A stretch of 64,000 nucleotides of DNA from Megaustenia siamemsis (GCA_032433765.1 JAVIAB010000160.1:15430307-15494306), one strand, 5' to 3'. Numbered from the stretch's first letter, positions 22,078-35,575 are shown. Program-made: numbers and translations. The notes: a model not told the origin generated them from the sequence alone.

Positions 22078-22400
22078 GGGGGCCTCGGTAGCCTAGTTGG
22101 GAAAACCACCCGACTGGACAACCGACTTTCGGACAACTCGTTTTCGATTCCCGCTGGAAGTAGTGATTGTTGTATTCGTGGTTGAAAAAAAAAATACACC
22201 CGCGGTCGACCCAGCCGCTGGCAGAAATGAGTACCAGGGTAGTACTCTGAGAAGGTGAGGAATGCCACCTCGTATCGTGAGTTTCGATGCTTGAAGCGAC
22301 ATTATCCAGAAGTTTCCGATCACTTCTGAATAGGTGGCCGAGTACATTTGAGTGAAAACTCGCGTGCTAAGACGCTGATTCAAGTCTCGTATTTTATCGT
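22078..22400 (+). mobile_element. SINE-A, full-length, dimeric tRNA-derived
   Basis: The head has an A box (TAGCCTAGTTGG at about 22091) and a B box (TTTTCGATTCCC at about 22143). A body follows with a pyrimidine-rich centre and a GTCGACCCAGCCGCTGGCAG block. Then comes a second tRNA-Leu/Ser-like stretch: GGTGGCCGAGT (A box), GTGCTAAGACGCTG, GATTCAAGTCTCG (B box). Target copies at 22064-22077 and 22668-22681 agree at 13 of 14 and enclose the SINE plus the TTTACC array. Confidence 0.85.
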
Positions 22401-22667
22401 TACCTTTACCTCTATCTTTACCTTTACCTTTATTGTTACCTTTACCTTTACCTCTACATTTACCTTTACCTCTACCTCTACCTTTACCTTTACCTCTACC
22501 TTTACCTTTACCTTTACCTCTACCTTTACCTTTACCTTTACCTTTACCTTTACCTTTACCTTTACCTTTACCTCTACCTTTACCTTTACCTCTACCTTTA
22601 CCTTTACCTCTACCTTTACCTTTACCTCTACCTTTACTTTTATCTTTACCTTTACCTTTACCTTTAC
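22401..22667. repeat. (TTTACC)n hexamer array, an expanded SINE-A tail
   Basis: About 44 hexamers, TTTACC with TCTACC variants. The other two SINE-A copies carry only two to three such units as their tail, so this is a tail that expanded at or after insertion. The long open frames on both strands here are artefacts of a six-base period. Confidence 0.95.
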
Positions 22668-22990
22668 CTTTCTGATAACAAACTCTGAAGTCAGATTATC
22701 CGCGTGCTCCGAAAAGAACCAACCGACATCGCAAGACTTGTAAGGTAGTGAACTCCGAATGGAAAAAGAAAAGAAAGAAAGAACCATAAATATTTGAAGA
22801 GCTTTCGGAAGTGCCTACCAACAACAGAAGGAAATATGCAGCAAACATTTCAAGTCTAGTATTGACCTTGTCAGGTATCGTGGAACTAACTTGAACAAAC
22901 ATGAGATCTCGTATCTTTATATCACGTATCTTTATTTGCACCCGGCGGATATCACGTATCTTTATTTGCATAATATAACACTAATCTAAC

Positions 22991-23187
22991 CAGAATTGGT
23001 TCTATATAGATCATCGGTGCTATATAGAACCAATTCTGACCTATGGAAGCGAATCATGGACAGTAGACAAACAAATGAAAAGACGATAAGAGGTCACAGA
23101 GATGGGATTTCTCAGAAGAATGTTGAAAGTTCCCTGGACAGCTAAAAAGATCAATGAGGAATTTCTCAGAGGCCAACACTAAAAGGT
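22991..23187 (+). pseudogene. LINE-A2 fragment with hairpin at its 5' junction
   Basis: The translation runs EPILTYGSESWTVDKQMKRR, then after a stop EMGFLRRMLKVPWTAKKINE, ending at GQH where the 23-bp array begins. It belongs to the subfamily at 63463-64000. At its left end, 22991-23009 is the exact reverse complement of 23020-23038 inside the LINE, separated by 10 bases, so the LINE carries an inverted copy of its own 5' edge. Confidence 0.8.
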
Positions 23188-23375
23188 GCCCCATCTCACC
23201 ACCTATAACGACCCCATCTTACCACCTATAACGACCCAACCTCACCACCTATAACGACCCAACCTCACCACCTATAACGACCCAACCTCACCACCTATAA
23301 CGACCCCACCTCACCACCTATAACGACCCCATCTCACCAATTATAACGATCCCATCTCACGCAATATAAGGACCC
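23188..23375. repeat. 23-bp minisatellite, ~8 copies
   Basis: The unit CTCACCACCTATAACGACCC plus 3 bases. It starts directly at the point where LINE-A2 homology ends, and the last two units are diverged. Confidence 0.93.
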
Positions 23376-23864
23376 TCATATAAATGACAATTAAAAAGAA
23401 AATAATAAATTGACGAATCAACTTTCACTTTTTTTCTAACAAAAATACTAGGAACGAGAATTTCCACATAAAAAGGTAAAAGAAAACTAGTTTGACTATT
23501 GTTTAGCTTGCTGCGGCAAATTATAAATATTTTAACACTCAGACAAATAAGCTGACAAATAAGTAATTATTCCTGAGTATAATATCTTTTCATCGTAACT
23601 CATTGCATTTCAACAAATCATTATCACCTGTTACCAAAGTTACTGACTTGTCCAACCGTGCAGAGTTACTCCATGATAAGAAGCAGCCACGACAGTATAT
23701 AAAAACGTCACGCAGAGTAGCACATTATTTTAGAATGTTGTCACCGCGTAGAAGACAACAATGTGTTAGGCTGAAGCTAAGACAGACATGTGCAATCGAT
23801 ATTGAACAGCGTATACTCCTACAAGGTATAGTATACTATCCGTCTTGCTACTGGAGCTACTGAG
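23376..23864. other. No feature recognised
   Basis: The 86-codon frame at 23603-23863 has no motif I recognise. I leave it uncalled. Confidence 0.4.
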
Positions 23865-24035
23865 TTAAGTGCTCTGTGCACACCGTGAGCTGTGTGTTTC
23901 AACAGTTTTGATCGTCTTTCGATATTCTGATTGCTTACGATGAATGATATTAGTTGACGGATAACAGATGGCTGTGTTCACTTTCTGTGCTGTTTGGCCT
24001 TATGTCTTTTGGCGTGTGCTGAGACTACTATGATG

Positions 24036-24840
24036 CAGTGGCGTATACTGGTTTGGGGGTATGGGCTACCGCTGACATAATAAATAAAAACATACATTAT
24101 ATTCAGTAGGCTAACATCAAGTAAGATTGTCTAATGACTTCACTACATTTTAAATTACTTGCTTATTTATATGTAAACTCTTTCCGTCTTGTTTGGGACG
24201 AAAAATGCCTCGATGACTTTGTCATTGAAAATACTGTTGGGTTGGTTTCTAAGTTTCTGAGGGAATGATTTCTCAATGGACATTAATGCCAAACCAGATA
24301 AGCGTTCTTGTGTCTGAGTTGAGCGACAATAAGATTTGATTCTCTTAAGAGCAGAAAAAGTTCTTCAACAGATGCTGATGCGCATAACGTAGTTATAAAT
24401 AGCTAAGGAAGTTCCGGTAATCGGACAGTTACACTTTCACTTTGTGATGATTCTGATTGGCTAGAGCTAAAAATAACCCATGAAACCGCATTAGTGTAGA
24501 GGTAACAACCGGTACATTATTTTGACGGGAATTTTTGAATGTCAAGGTCGTTAAACTAGTTTCGGATAGACGAAAAATGTACCGCTGGCTTCTAGAGGTT
24601 TCAATGTAGAATGATTATAACATTCACAAACGTTATAGTGGCCAGAGGAAAACCTTGCTTTAATAAATGCAAATCAAAGCAAATAAATCATATTGGCCTA
24701 CGAAATGTGTAATAGAATATTCGAATATTTGCAATATAATTATTTAAAAAAAATAAAATAAATTATCATTTCCTTTTGTATTTCGTTAATATGTTCAGGC
24801 TACCGGCGGTAGCTGCGGTATCATAGAGAATACGCCACTG
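24036..24840 (-). mobile_element. hAT transposon with 8-bp target duplication
   Basis: Terminal inverted repeats CAGTGGCGTATACT (left) and the complement of AGAATACGCCACTG (right) share about 13 of 14 bases. CTATGATG flanks both ends (24028-24035, 24841-24848), the 8-bp duplication typical of hAT elements. CAGTGGCGT is a familiar hAT terminus. Only the C-terminal part of the transposase is recognisable inside, so the copy is internally deleted or decayed. Confidence 0.9.
24184..24375 (-). pseudogene. hAT transposase C-terminal dimerisation region
   Basis: The minus-strand frame reads RTFSALKRIKSYCRSTQTQE, then RLSGLALMSIEKSFP and VIEAFFVPNKTER. R(S/T)FSxLKRIKxYxRSTxxxERLxGLALxSIE is the conserved end of hAT transposases related to ZMYM1/TTF-type proteins, which mediates dimerisation. 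A TGA precedes the RTFSAL block, and no catalytic region was recognised upstream (24376-24840), so it is a relic. Confidence 0.8.
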
Positions 24841-25124
24841 CTATGATGGGGACTGTAGCTACCTTTCTTTGTTTAGGAGATGAGATATTAATTCGGATGA
24901 TTCCACTGGCACAGGTCGTTGGGCAATTATGGATTTTCATTCTTTTGCAGCGATACCAGGGCCTTCCATAACCAAAACCATAGTGATAGCTTTACAACAA
25001 AAAAAACTTAACAAAATACTGACTTTACGGCCTACATGCGGCTGCTCTCGTCTAATTCTTTGCCGTCATTAACACCTCTGGATTATCACCTCACACTCAT
25101 ATTAGATTTTTCGTCTAATTCTTT

Positions 25125-25205
25125 GCTCTTCTTAGCTGCCCATGGTATTCTCAACATTCTTTTGTAAAGCTATAATTCTAAAGGCTGCAGTGATTTTCAG
25201 ACTTT
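25125..25205 (-). pseudogene. Short LINE-A fragment (minus)
   Basis: CTTCTTAGCTGCCCATGGTA and the following CAACATTCTTTTGTAAAGCT are the complement of the FYRRMLRIPWAAKK coding block. About 80 bases only. Confidence 0.6.
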
Positions 25206-25452
25206 AACATCCACGAGCGCGTACAATGTACCTCCTGTTTATTGTTGTTTCAGTCTATCGACAACTGAGATGTGCCATCTGTGTATACGGCGTGGAAAAC
25301 TCTTGATTGCTAGGAAATAAGAATTTCGACTTGATTGGCTTCTAAAACACTATGACAGCAGATAAGATGGAGAGAGTAAAGAAACAGAACAGCAAAAAGA
25401 ACAGAACTGAAAGAACGTGCAATGTAGTATACTTTAAAAAAATGGTTTTGGA

Positions 25453-25786
25453 AAGTAAAGGTAAAGTACGAGACTTGAATCAGCGTTTTAGCACGCGAGT
25501 TTTCACCCATGTGTCCGGCCGCCTATCCAGAAGTTTTCGTAGATTTCTGGACAGTGTCTCTTCAAGCATTTAAACTCACGATGCGAGGCGGCATGTGTCA
25601 CCTTAAGTGAGTACTACTACCCTGGTACTCAGTTCTGCCAGCGGCTGGGTCGACCGCGGGTGTATATTTTTTTTGCAACCACAAGTACAATTCACACTGC
25701 TCCCAACGGGAATCGAACACGGGTTGTCCGAACGTCGATAGCCCGTCCAGTCGAGTGCATTTCCCAACTAGACAACCGAGGTTCCC
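25453..25786 (-). mobile_element. SINE-A, full-length (minus), perfect 10-bp target duplication
   Basis: TGGTTTTGGA occurs at 25443-25452 and 25787-25796. Inside, from the left: a GTAAAGGTAAAG tail, the second tRNA-like unit (B box GATTCAAGTCTCG sense), the body, the CGACCCAGCCGCTGGC block, and the first head with B box GTTCGATTCCC and A box TTGTCTAGTTGG. The organisation is the same as at 22078-22400. Confidence 0.88.
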
Positions 25787-25899
25787 TGGTTTTGGATAAC
25801 TAGTAATTATCAACACAGGACAACAATGCACATGATAATACTTAGTACATATTGAAGTGATCATCATTTTTGCCAGGTGTTTAATGAAAACATATTGTT

Positions 25900-26431
25900 C
25901 AGGGTGTCCACAAAAAATACTCCTTTATTTCAAGTAGTTATAAAAGCAAAACTTATTGAAAAGTGTGTATAAAAATGGCGACCGTAGATACACGAGCCCA
26001 TAAAATCTCTCTACATCCCTCCCACAACCAGACAGTAAGATGGCGCGCATTCAACAGCAACGCGTTTGACAAAGCGACAATATGTAACCAGGTGTTCTGT
26101 AAGTGACACTCGAGATCGCTGTTTGTGACTTTTTCCTTTCGGAGTGCACGAAAGACATAGTGTTTGTACTTGCACTACACGCAGCAAACTTGGGTGTTCT
26201 GTAGGGACACATCGATGAAGTTGTAAACTCGATCCCGCCGGATCTGCGTATCACATGTATCACATCGACGTTTACCAAGCCGAGCGCACATCGAGTGTAT
26301 ATGTGATACCAAATGATACCGCATGAAACTTTATGAACTGACGCAATTGTAGCCATTGATGAATAAGAATATTTCAACAAATGTTTAATGTATAACTGTT
26401 AGAAATCAAAGAGTGTTTTGCGGACACCCTG
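25900..26431. mobile_element. Non-autonomous DNA transposon with CAGGGTGTCC termini
   Basis: The ends CAGGGTGTCCACAAAA (25900-25915) and the complement of TTTTGCGGACACCCTG (26416-26431) match at 15 of 16. The interior (532 bp in total) carries no intact frame. The 109-codon minus-strand frame has no transposase motif I can name. A clear target duplication was not found, so the superfamily is open. Confidence 0.6.
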
Positions 26432-28169
26432 TATAAACAGCCGTTATTTAACTTGATATGCTCCGATGTGTGATGAGAGAATATTGTTTAGACAACCACA
26501 ATTTAGGTCTATTTACTTAGCTGTTTGAAAAGACATCACACATTTTATATACAAACTGATGAAGTCTTAAATAAATAGAACATCTTGCAAAATGTCGGAA
26601 ATGTCCACGTTTCGCTGTTGTGACCTTTTAAACATGATGATACATTTCTGACAGGTTGTAGTAATTAAGTGCGGCCTGGAAGAACAAACCAAACAACCTG
26701 AATGTCATGTATCATGTTCGTGCAGACGCTATGACTAACAACATCACATTCGTCATAGATTTATATTTTAGAATGTGCCAACTTGCACTATATGAATCCT
26801 TGATGCTTCAACCTCTACTCATTCATCTTATAGACGAGATTATAATTCTAATAATTTGGTTGCAAAATTTGGGCGTATCTGGCATCATTTTTTCCCCAAG
26901 GGGGCAAGATGTCAGAAAATCGCACCAGGAAACTTGATCTTGATTGTTTGATTCGAGACAGATCTTTCTTTGAGATATTGTTTATTTTTTCTTTCTCTTG
27001 TTGCGCAAACAACGTGTATTTTTAACATTACAGGGGAGGCGATGTTTTGTGCTGCCGGTATGTGGGTCAAATAGTCCAAATTATCACTGAAGGAGGGAAA
27101 TAGCAGGTAATAAAAGTGTGTCATATAAACCAGAATAGTCAGAATTATGATATTTATTTATTTCACATTGGAAGTAAGGAATCGCAAAATTCCATATAGA
27201 AAATATTCAGACCACAGGCAATGAATTAAGAGCGAAAGTCAAACACTGGGATTGGAATGATTGTATCAACCCAAGATTACATACATTGTTGCCAGAATAC
27301 ATATGAAGAGAAATACTCATAGAACAAATATGAAATCGACCCACTCAAAGACCGCCCTGCACAGAAATTCAACGTTTGATATTTAGTTTCAGAAGACTAG
27401 CACATGTGTTTTTTCTTTATAAAGCGACTCATACAAGTGGTTGAAAGTTGTATCTATCTCGTGGAGCGAAGAGTTGTGTTACCACGGTACAAAACTACAT
27501 CAAATAAAGACAACTGTTTTATTACTTTCATTACATGTTAATCTTTCTCTTCTCTTCATCTGGTACCCTTTTTTTCGTTCGCCAGCTTTTACCTCTGACG
27601 AAGTCCTTAGAGAAGAGGGACTGAATTTCCAACCAGTCCCCTGGTACTGAACGTCAAGGAAGAAAAGAATTTCTTGCTCCTACCTTTTGCTTTCCTAACA
27701 GTTTCAAATGGTATCACAGTTCTCTTGACATTGCTACTTTAGCTGACCGTATTTTCATGAGACAAAAACGGGGCATTGAAAGGGGGGGGGGGGCGTGACT
27801 GACGTGAGTTATTTCCATTTCATTTTTATGAAAAAGTACTGAAGTTTTCCAAAAATAAACATTAATTACCTAAACATATTAAGCTTACCGTTGTTCTTCA
27901 GTGAGAGAACCGTTACAAAAGGCGACGTAGATCACGTGGGCTGTATTTTACCACAAATTTTTCCCCAGTGATGTAATATTACGCAGCAAATTTTGGTCTT
28001 TCAGCACTTTATCATACAACACTTCTCACACTTCACGTTACCATTTTGATAAGATCCATAATGATATAAAATGCTTGTATCCATGTTATTTGATATAATT
28101 TTATAGTTTATGATTTATAATTAACCAATATTAAAGTTATAGAATATTATAAATTGGAGAAGGTGTATC
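26432..28169. other. No gene; SINE-D scrap at 27569-27655
   Basis: Mostly AT-rich DNA. The only recognised piece is the SINE-D fragment, and a G-run occurs at about 27781-27792. Nothing else supported. Confidence 0.45.
27569..27655 (-). mobile_element. SINE-D 3' fragment (minus)
   Basis: CGTTCGCCAGCTTTTACCTC and TGACGAAGTCCTTAGAG match the 44283-44325 part of SINE-D closely. Only the distal end is present. Confidence 0.55.
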
Positions 28170-28222
28170 TTCGTCAACGCTCTATAGGCCGGTTACGGCT
28201 CGAAAGGTCAATAGATAGATAG
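28170..28222. repeat. GATA-tailed repeat end
   Basis: CGGCTCGAAAGGTCAAT followed by ATAGATAGATAG is the inverted counterpart of 3447-3490. It is probably the 3' end of an interspersed element with a tetranucleotide tail. Confidence 0.45.
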
Positions 28223-28504
28223 AGAATATTAAAGTATATTTAGATTTTTAAAATTTAAAAAGGGATATAATTGTGGCGTTTGGGAAATATATAAAAAACG
28301 GTAGCGATCCCCTCAACAAGGTAGGTCTAGTAAGCCTTTTGTTATGTCATTTACTTTACTTCTAAACCTCTGGTCTTTTTAAAGTTCTTACATAAGACTT
28401 GTGTATTGAATGGATATTAGCACTGACTCTTCAAGTGAACAAATAGTTGCGTTTGTTTTCTCTGCGCGTACTTAAAGATAGATTTTACATAGACTCTTAC
28501 GATG

Positions 28505-29945
28505 GGTTCCACGCCGATTATCAAGATTGTTTCTCACCCGATTATCAAGATTGGTTCTACACTAACTATCAAGATTGGTTCTACACCGATTATCAAGATT
28601 GGTTCTACACCGATTATCAAGATTGGTTCTATACCGATTATCAAGATTGGTTCTATACCGATCATCAAGATTGGTTCTACACCAATTATCAAGATTGGTT
28701 CTATACCGATTATCAAGATTGGTTCTACACCGATTATCAAGATCGGTTCTACACCGATTATCAAGATTGGTTCTACACCGATTATCAAGATTGGTTCTAC
28801 ACCGATTATCAAGATTGGTTCTATACCGATTATCAAGATTGGTTCTATACCGATCATCAAGATTGGTTCTACACCAATTATCAAGATTGGTTATATACCG
28901 ATTATCAAGATTGGTTCTACACCGATTATCAAGATTGGTTCTACACCGATTATCAAGATTGGTTCTACACCGATTATCAAGATTGGTTCTACACTGATTA
29001 TCAAGATTGGTTCTACACCGATTATCAAGATTGGTTCTACACCGATTATCAAGATTGGTTCTATACCAATTATCAAGATTGGTTCTACACTAACTATGAA
29101 GATTGGCTCTATACCGATTTTCAAGATTGGTTCTACACCGATTATCAAGATTGGTTCTACACCGATTATCAAGATTGGTTCTACACCGATTATCAAGATT
29201 GGTTCTACACCGATTATTAAGATTGGTTCTACACCGATTATCAAGATTGGTTCTACACCGATTATCAAGATTGGTTCTACACCGATTATCAAGATTGGTT
29301 CTATACCGATTATCAAGATTGGTTCTACACTAACTATCAAGATTGGTTCTACACTAACTATCAAGATTGGTTCTACACCGATTATCAAGATTGGTTCTAC
29401 ACTAACTATCAAGATTGGTTCTACACCGATTATCAAGATTGGTTCTACACCGATTATCAAGATTGGTTCTACACTAACTATCAAGATTGGTTCTACACCG
29501 ATTATCAAGATTGGTTCTATACCGATTATCAAGATTGGTTCTATACCGATTATCAAGATTGGTTCTACACCGATTATCAAGATTGGTTCTAAACCGAATA
29601 TCAAGATTGGTTCTACACCGCATATCAAGATTGGTTCTACACTAACTATCAAGATTGGTTCTACACTAACTATCAAGATTGGTTCTACACCGATTATCAA
29701 GATTGGTTCTACACTAACTATCAAGATTGGTTCTACACCGATTATCAAGATTGGTTCTACACCGATTATCAAGATTGGTTCTACACTAACTATCAAGATT
29801 GGCTCTACACCGATTATCAAGATTGGTTCTATACCGATTATCAAGATTGGTTCTACACCGAATATCAAGATTGGTTCTACACCGAATATCAAGATTGGTT
29901 GTAAACCGAATATCAAGATTGGTTCTACACCGATTATCAATACTG
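28505..29945. repeat. 24-bp minisatellite, ~60 copies
   Basis: The unit GATTGGTTCTACACCGATTA plus TCAA repeats about 60 times. Main variants are CTAACT for CGATTA and TATACC for TACACC. Because 24 is divisible by three, frames stay open on both strands for up to about 500 codons, and I consider them non-genic. The unit resembles the 3' end of the LINE-D copy it abuts at 29946. Confidence 0.95.
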
Positions 29946-29946
29946 G

Positions 29947-30988
29947 TTGTCTACCATGGAGCCCCATTCTGTTTTGTCTCTTGCTTTGAAGGTGCAGGTT
30001 GTCATAGGCTGATTTATCTATCTTTTGATGTTATTCGTCCATGTTCGTCTTGGTCTGCCTCTGCCTCTTTTACCTTGTATTTTCCCCTCCAGGATTACTT
30101 TTAGTAGGCTGTTGTGTCTTTTAACATGGCCCAAAAATCGCATTTGTCTTGTTTGAATTGTGCTTAGTAGCTATCTTTTTATTTTTAGTTGTTTTAAGAC
30201 ATCATCGTTTGTTTTCTTTTCATTCCATCCAATTCTACACATTCTTCTATATATCCACATTTCAAAGGCTTCAATTCTCTGTTCTGTTTTCTTATCTAAT
30301 GTCCATGTTTCTGCACCATATGGGAATATTGAGAAGATGTAACATTTTGCCATTCTTAGTTTTAGCCCTGGTGTTATTTGTTTTGATGTTAGCATGTTCT
30401 TCATGACATTAAAATTACTTTTTGCCATTCCTATTCTTTTGTTTATTTCAGTTGTACATTTTCCATCACTGGTTATAGTATGTCCAAGGTAGTTGTAGTT
30501 CTGAACTGTCTCCAGGTCTATTCCTTCAATTTTGATATCCACTTGTAGGTTTTGAGTATTTTCTTTGTTTATGATCATAGTTTTAGTCTTTTTGATATTC
30601 ATATCTAGTCCATATTTTTTGTTTGTCATGTTTATTTCATTAAGTAATTGTTGTAGATCTTTAGGATTTTCTGCTAGTAGTACAGTATCGTCAGCATATC
30701 TTAGGTTATTGATTATCTTTCCATTAATTTGTAGGCCTGGCATCTCTATGATGTTTTTAAAGATTTGCTCAGTGTATAGATTGAACAAGCTTGGTGATAG
30801 GATGCATCCCTGTCTTACTCCTCTTTTTATATCAATGGGTGTAGAGTTCTCTTTGTTATATTTTATTATTGCTGTTTGCTCCCAGTATAGGTTACATATT
30901 AGTCGTATGTCCATGTCATCTAGATGTATCTCTTTTATGCATTCTATAAGTTGTTTGTGGTGTACTCTATCAAAAGCTTTGGTGTAGG
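29947..30988 (-). pseudogene. LINE-D reverse transcriptase, 5'-truncated
   Basis: On the minus strand the frame starts in the first catalytic block (YTKAFDRVHHKQLIECI). It continues with RGVRQGCILSPSLFNLYTEQ, INNLRYADDTVLLAENPKDL (catalytic YADD near 30690), YGLDMNIKKTKTM, YNYLGHTITSDGKCTTEI, FPYGAETWTLDKKTEQRIEA and MWIYRRMCRIGWNEKK. A stop replaces one codon after KIKR (30171). Translation then resumes as LLSTIQTRQMRFLGHVKR, KRGRGRPRRTW, a second stop near 30018, and ends ARDKTEWGSMVDNQY. Nearly all palm and thumb motifs survive, so this is the best preserved RT here, but two stops and 5' truncation kill it. It is hemmed between a 24-bp and an ATCT array. Confidence 0.85.
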
Positions 30989-31009
30989 ATTAAAATGCTA
31001 AAATTAATT

Positions 31010-33793
<2,784 letters not shown>

Positions 33794-34129
33794 GTATCGC
33801 GAAGACACCACACCGGGCCGACATTTTAGACTCTTATGTTCAACGTTTATTTAAGTGTCAGACCTTGTAGATCACTTGTTCCGTCGCACTGTTCTGGGAG
33901 AGTTACTCAATATCAGCGTGGAGAGGGGTGGGGGGGCCTGATGGCTGCTGTTGTTCCCTATAATCCCGTGTTCTTGTCAGTATTTCTCTAGGTTGGCCTC
34001 ATTTTCATTTACCCTGTGGTTCCCATTTGAGGACCTATATTGAGATTCGGTTGCTGTCTCTTCTTATCACAATATTAACGTTCTTGGTTATAAGAATCAT
34101 CATTTCTATTTAAGAGTTTAGATTTCTGT
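33794..34129. other. No feature recognised
   Basis: Unique-looking flank of the ATCT array with a short G-run at about 33928-33936. Nothing supported. Confidence 0.4.
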
Positions 34130-34330
34130 TTCAATAAAAATGGATGTTTTACGGTGGCTGTTTGTTAAACCAGGGAGACTACTATGATGGGGACTGCAGC
34201 TACCTGCTGCTCTGTTAGGAGATGAGATATTAATTCGGATGATTCCACTGGCACGGGCGGTTGAGGAATTATCGATTGTCATTCGTTTGCAGTGATACCG
34301 GGGCCTTCCATAACCATAACCATAAAACCT
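34130..34330 (+). mobile_element. rep-K 3' end
   Basis: GACTACTATGATGGGGACTG, the GATGAGATATTAATTCGGAT block and GGGCCTTCCATAACCATAAC match the 3' 200 bases of the other rep-K copies. Confidence 0.75.
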
Positions 34331-34436
34331 CAATCTATATGAATGCCTATTAATATAATATGGTGTCAATAGCAAGATACACATACTCGCATATTGTTTT
34401 CTTGAGATTAAACCAGTTGTTTCTTTTCTTTTTTTG

Positions 34437-35575
34437 AAGAAACTAGTTGCATCTTCTATGAAGGAACTAGTTCAATATTTTCTTCTGAAGGAGCTAGTTG
34501 TATATTCTCCTGAGGGAACTAGTTTTATCTTCTTTTGAAGGAGCTAGTTGTATATTCTCCTGAGGGAACTAGTTTTATCTTCTTTTGAAGGAGCTAGTTG
34601 TATATTCTCCTGAGGGGACTAGTTGTATCTTCTTCTGAAGGAACTAGTTGTATATTCCACTGAGGGGATTAGTTTTATCTTCTTCTGAAGGAGCTAGTTG
34701 TATATTCTACTGAGGGAACTAGTTTTATCTTCTTTTGAAGGAGCTAGTTGTATATTCTACTGAGGGAACTAGATGTATCTTCTTCTGAAGGAGCTAGTTG
34801 TATATTCTACTGAGGGAACTAGTTGTATCTTCTTCTGAAGGAGCTAGTTGTATATTCTACTGAGGGAACTAGTTGTATATTCCACTGAAGGAGCTAGTTG
34901 TATATTCCACTGAAGGAGCTAGTTGTATATTCTACTGAGGGGACTAGTTGTATCTTCTTCTGAAGGAGCTAGTTGTATATTCTACTGAGGGAACTAGTTG
35001 TATCTTCTTCTGAAGGAGTTAGTTGTATATTCTACTGAGGGAACTAGTTGTATCTTCTTCTGAAGGAGCTAGTTGTATATTCTACTGAGGGAACTAGTTG
35101 TATCTTCTTCTGAAGGAGCTAGTTGTATATTCTACTGAGGGAACTAGTTGTATATTCCACTGAAGGAGCTAGTTGTATATTCCACTGAAGGAGCTAGTTG
35201 TATATTCTACTGAGGGGACTAGTTGTATCTTCTTCTGAAGGAGCTAGTTGTATATTCTACTGAGGGAACTAGTTTTATCTTCTTCTGAAGGAGCTAGTTG
35301 TATATTCTACTGAGGGAACTAGTTTTATCTTCTTCTGAAGGAGCTAGTTGTATATTCTCCTGAGGGAACTAGTTGTATCTTCTTCTGAAGGAGCTAGTTG
35401 TATATTCTACTGAGGGAACTAGTTTTATCTTCTTCTGAAGGAGTTAGTTGAATCTTCTATGTAGGAACTAGTTGCATCTTTTTCTGAAAGAACTAGTGTC
35501 ATTTTCTATGAAGGAACTAGAAGTATATTCTGTGAAGGAACTAATTGTATCCTCTACTGTGGGAACTAGCGATTT
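34437..35575. repeat. 25-bp minisatellite with 50-bp and 275-bp higher-order periods
   Basis: Two monomer types alternate: GGAACTAGTTGTATCTTCTT plus CTGAA, and GGAGCTAGTTGTATATTCTA plus CTGAG. They form a 50-bp dimer. A triplet of TATATTCCACTGAAG-type monomers recurs at 34876 and 35151, exactly 275 bases (11 monomers) apart. Edges are degenerate. Confidence 0.93.

Larger units (their letters stand above)
23865..24985 (+). mobile_element. rep-K 3' half, split by a hAT element
   Basis: 23865-24035 and 24841-24985 together match 8180-8490 of the rep-K copy at 7-8.5 kb, including GACTACTATGATG and GGGCCTTCCATAACC. The 805 bases between are a separate insertion, and removing it with one target copy restores continuous rep-K. 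Confidence 0.85.

Noticed and set aside
26051..26380. 109-codon minus-strand frame as a host gene
   Set aside because: It lies wholly inside an element with inverted ends and has no recognisable domain.
28447..29989. Long repeated frames (GSTPIIKI, DYQDWFYT) on both strands as a possible repeat protein
   Set aside because: The 24-bp period keeps every frame open. Unit variants change amino acids freely in all frames, and the unit resembles a LINE end.
34437..35575. CRISPR-like array of regular short repeats
   Set aside because: Monomers are contiguous with no unique spacers, there are no cas genes, and the genome is eukaryotic.
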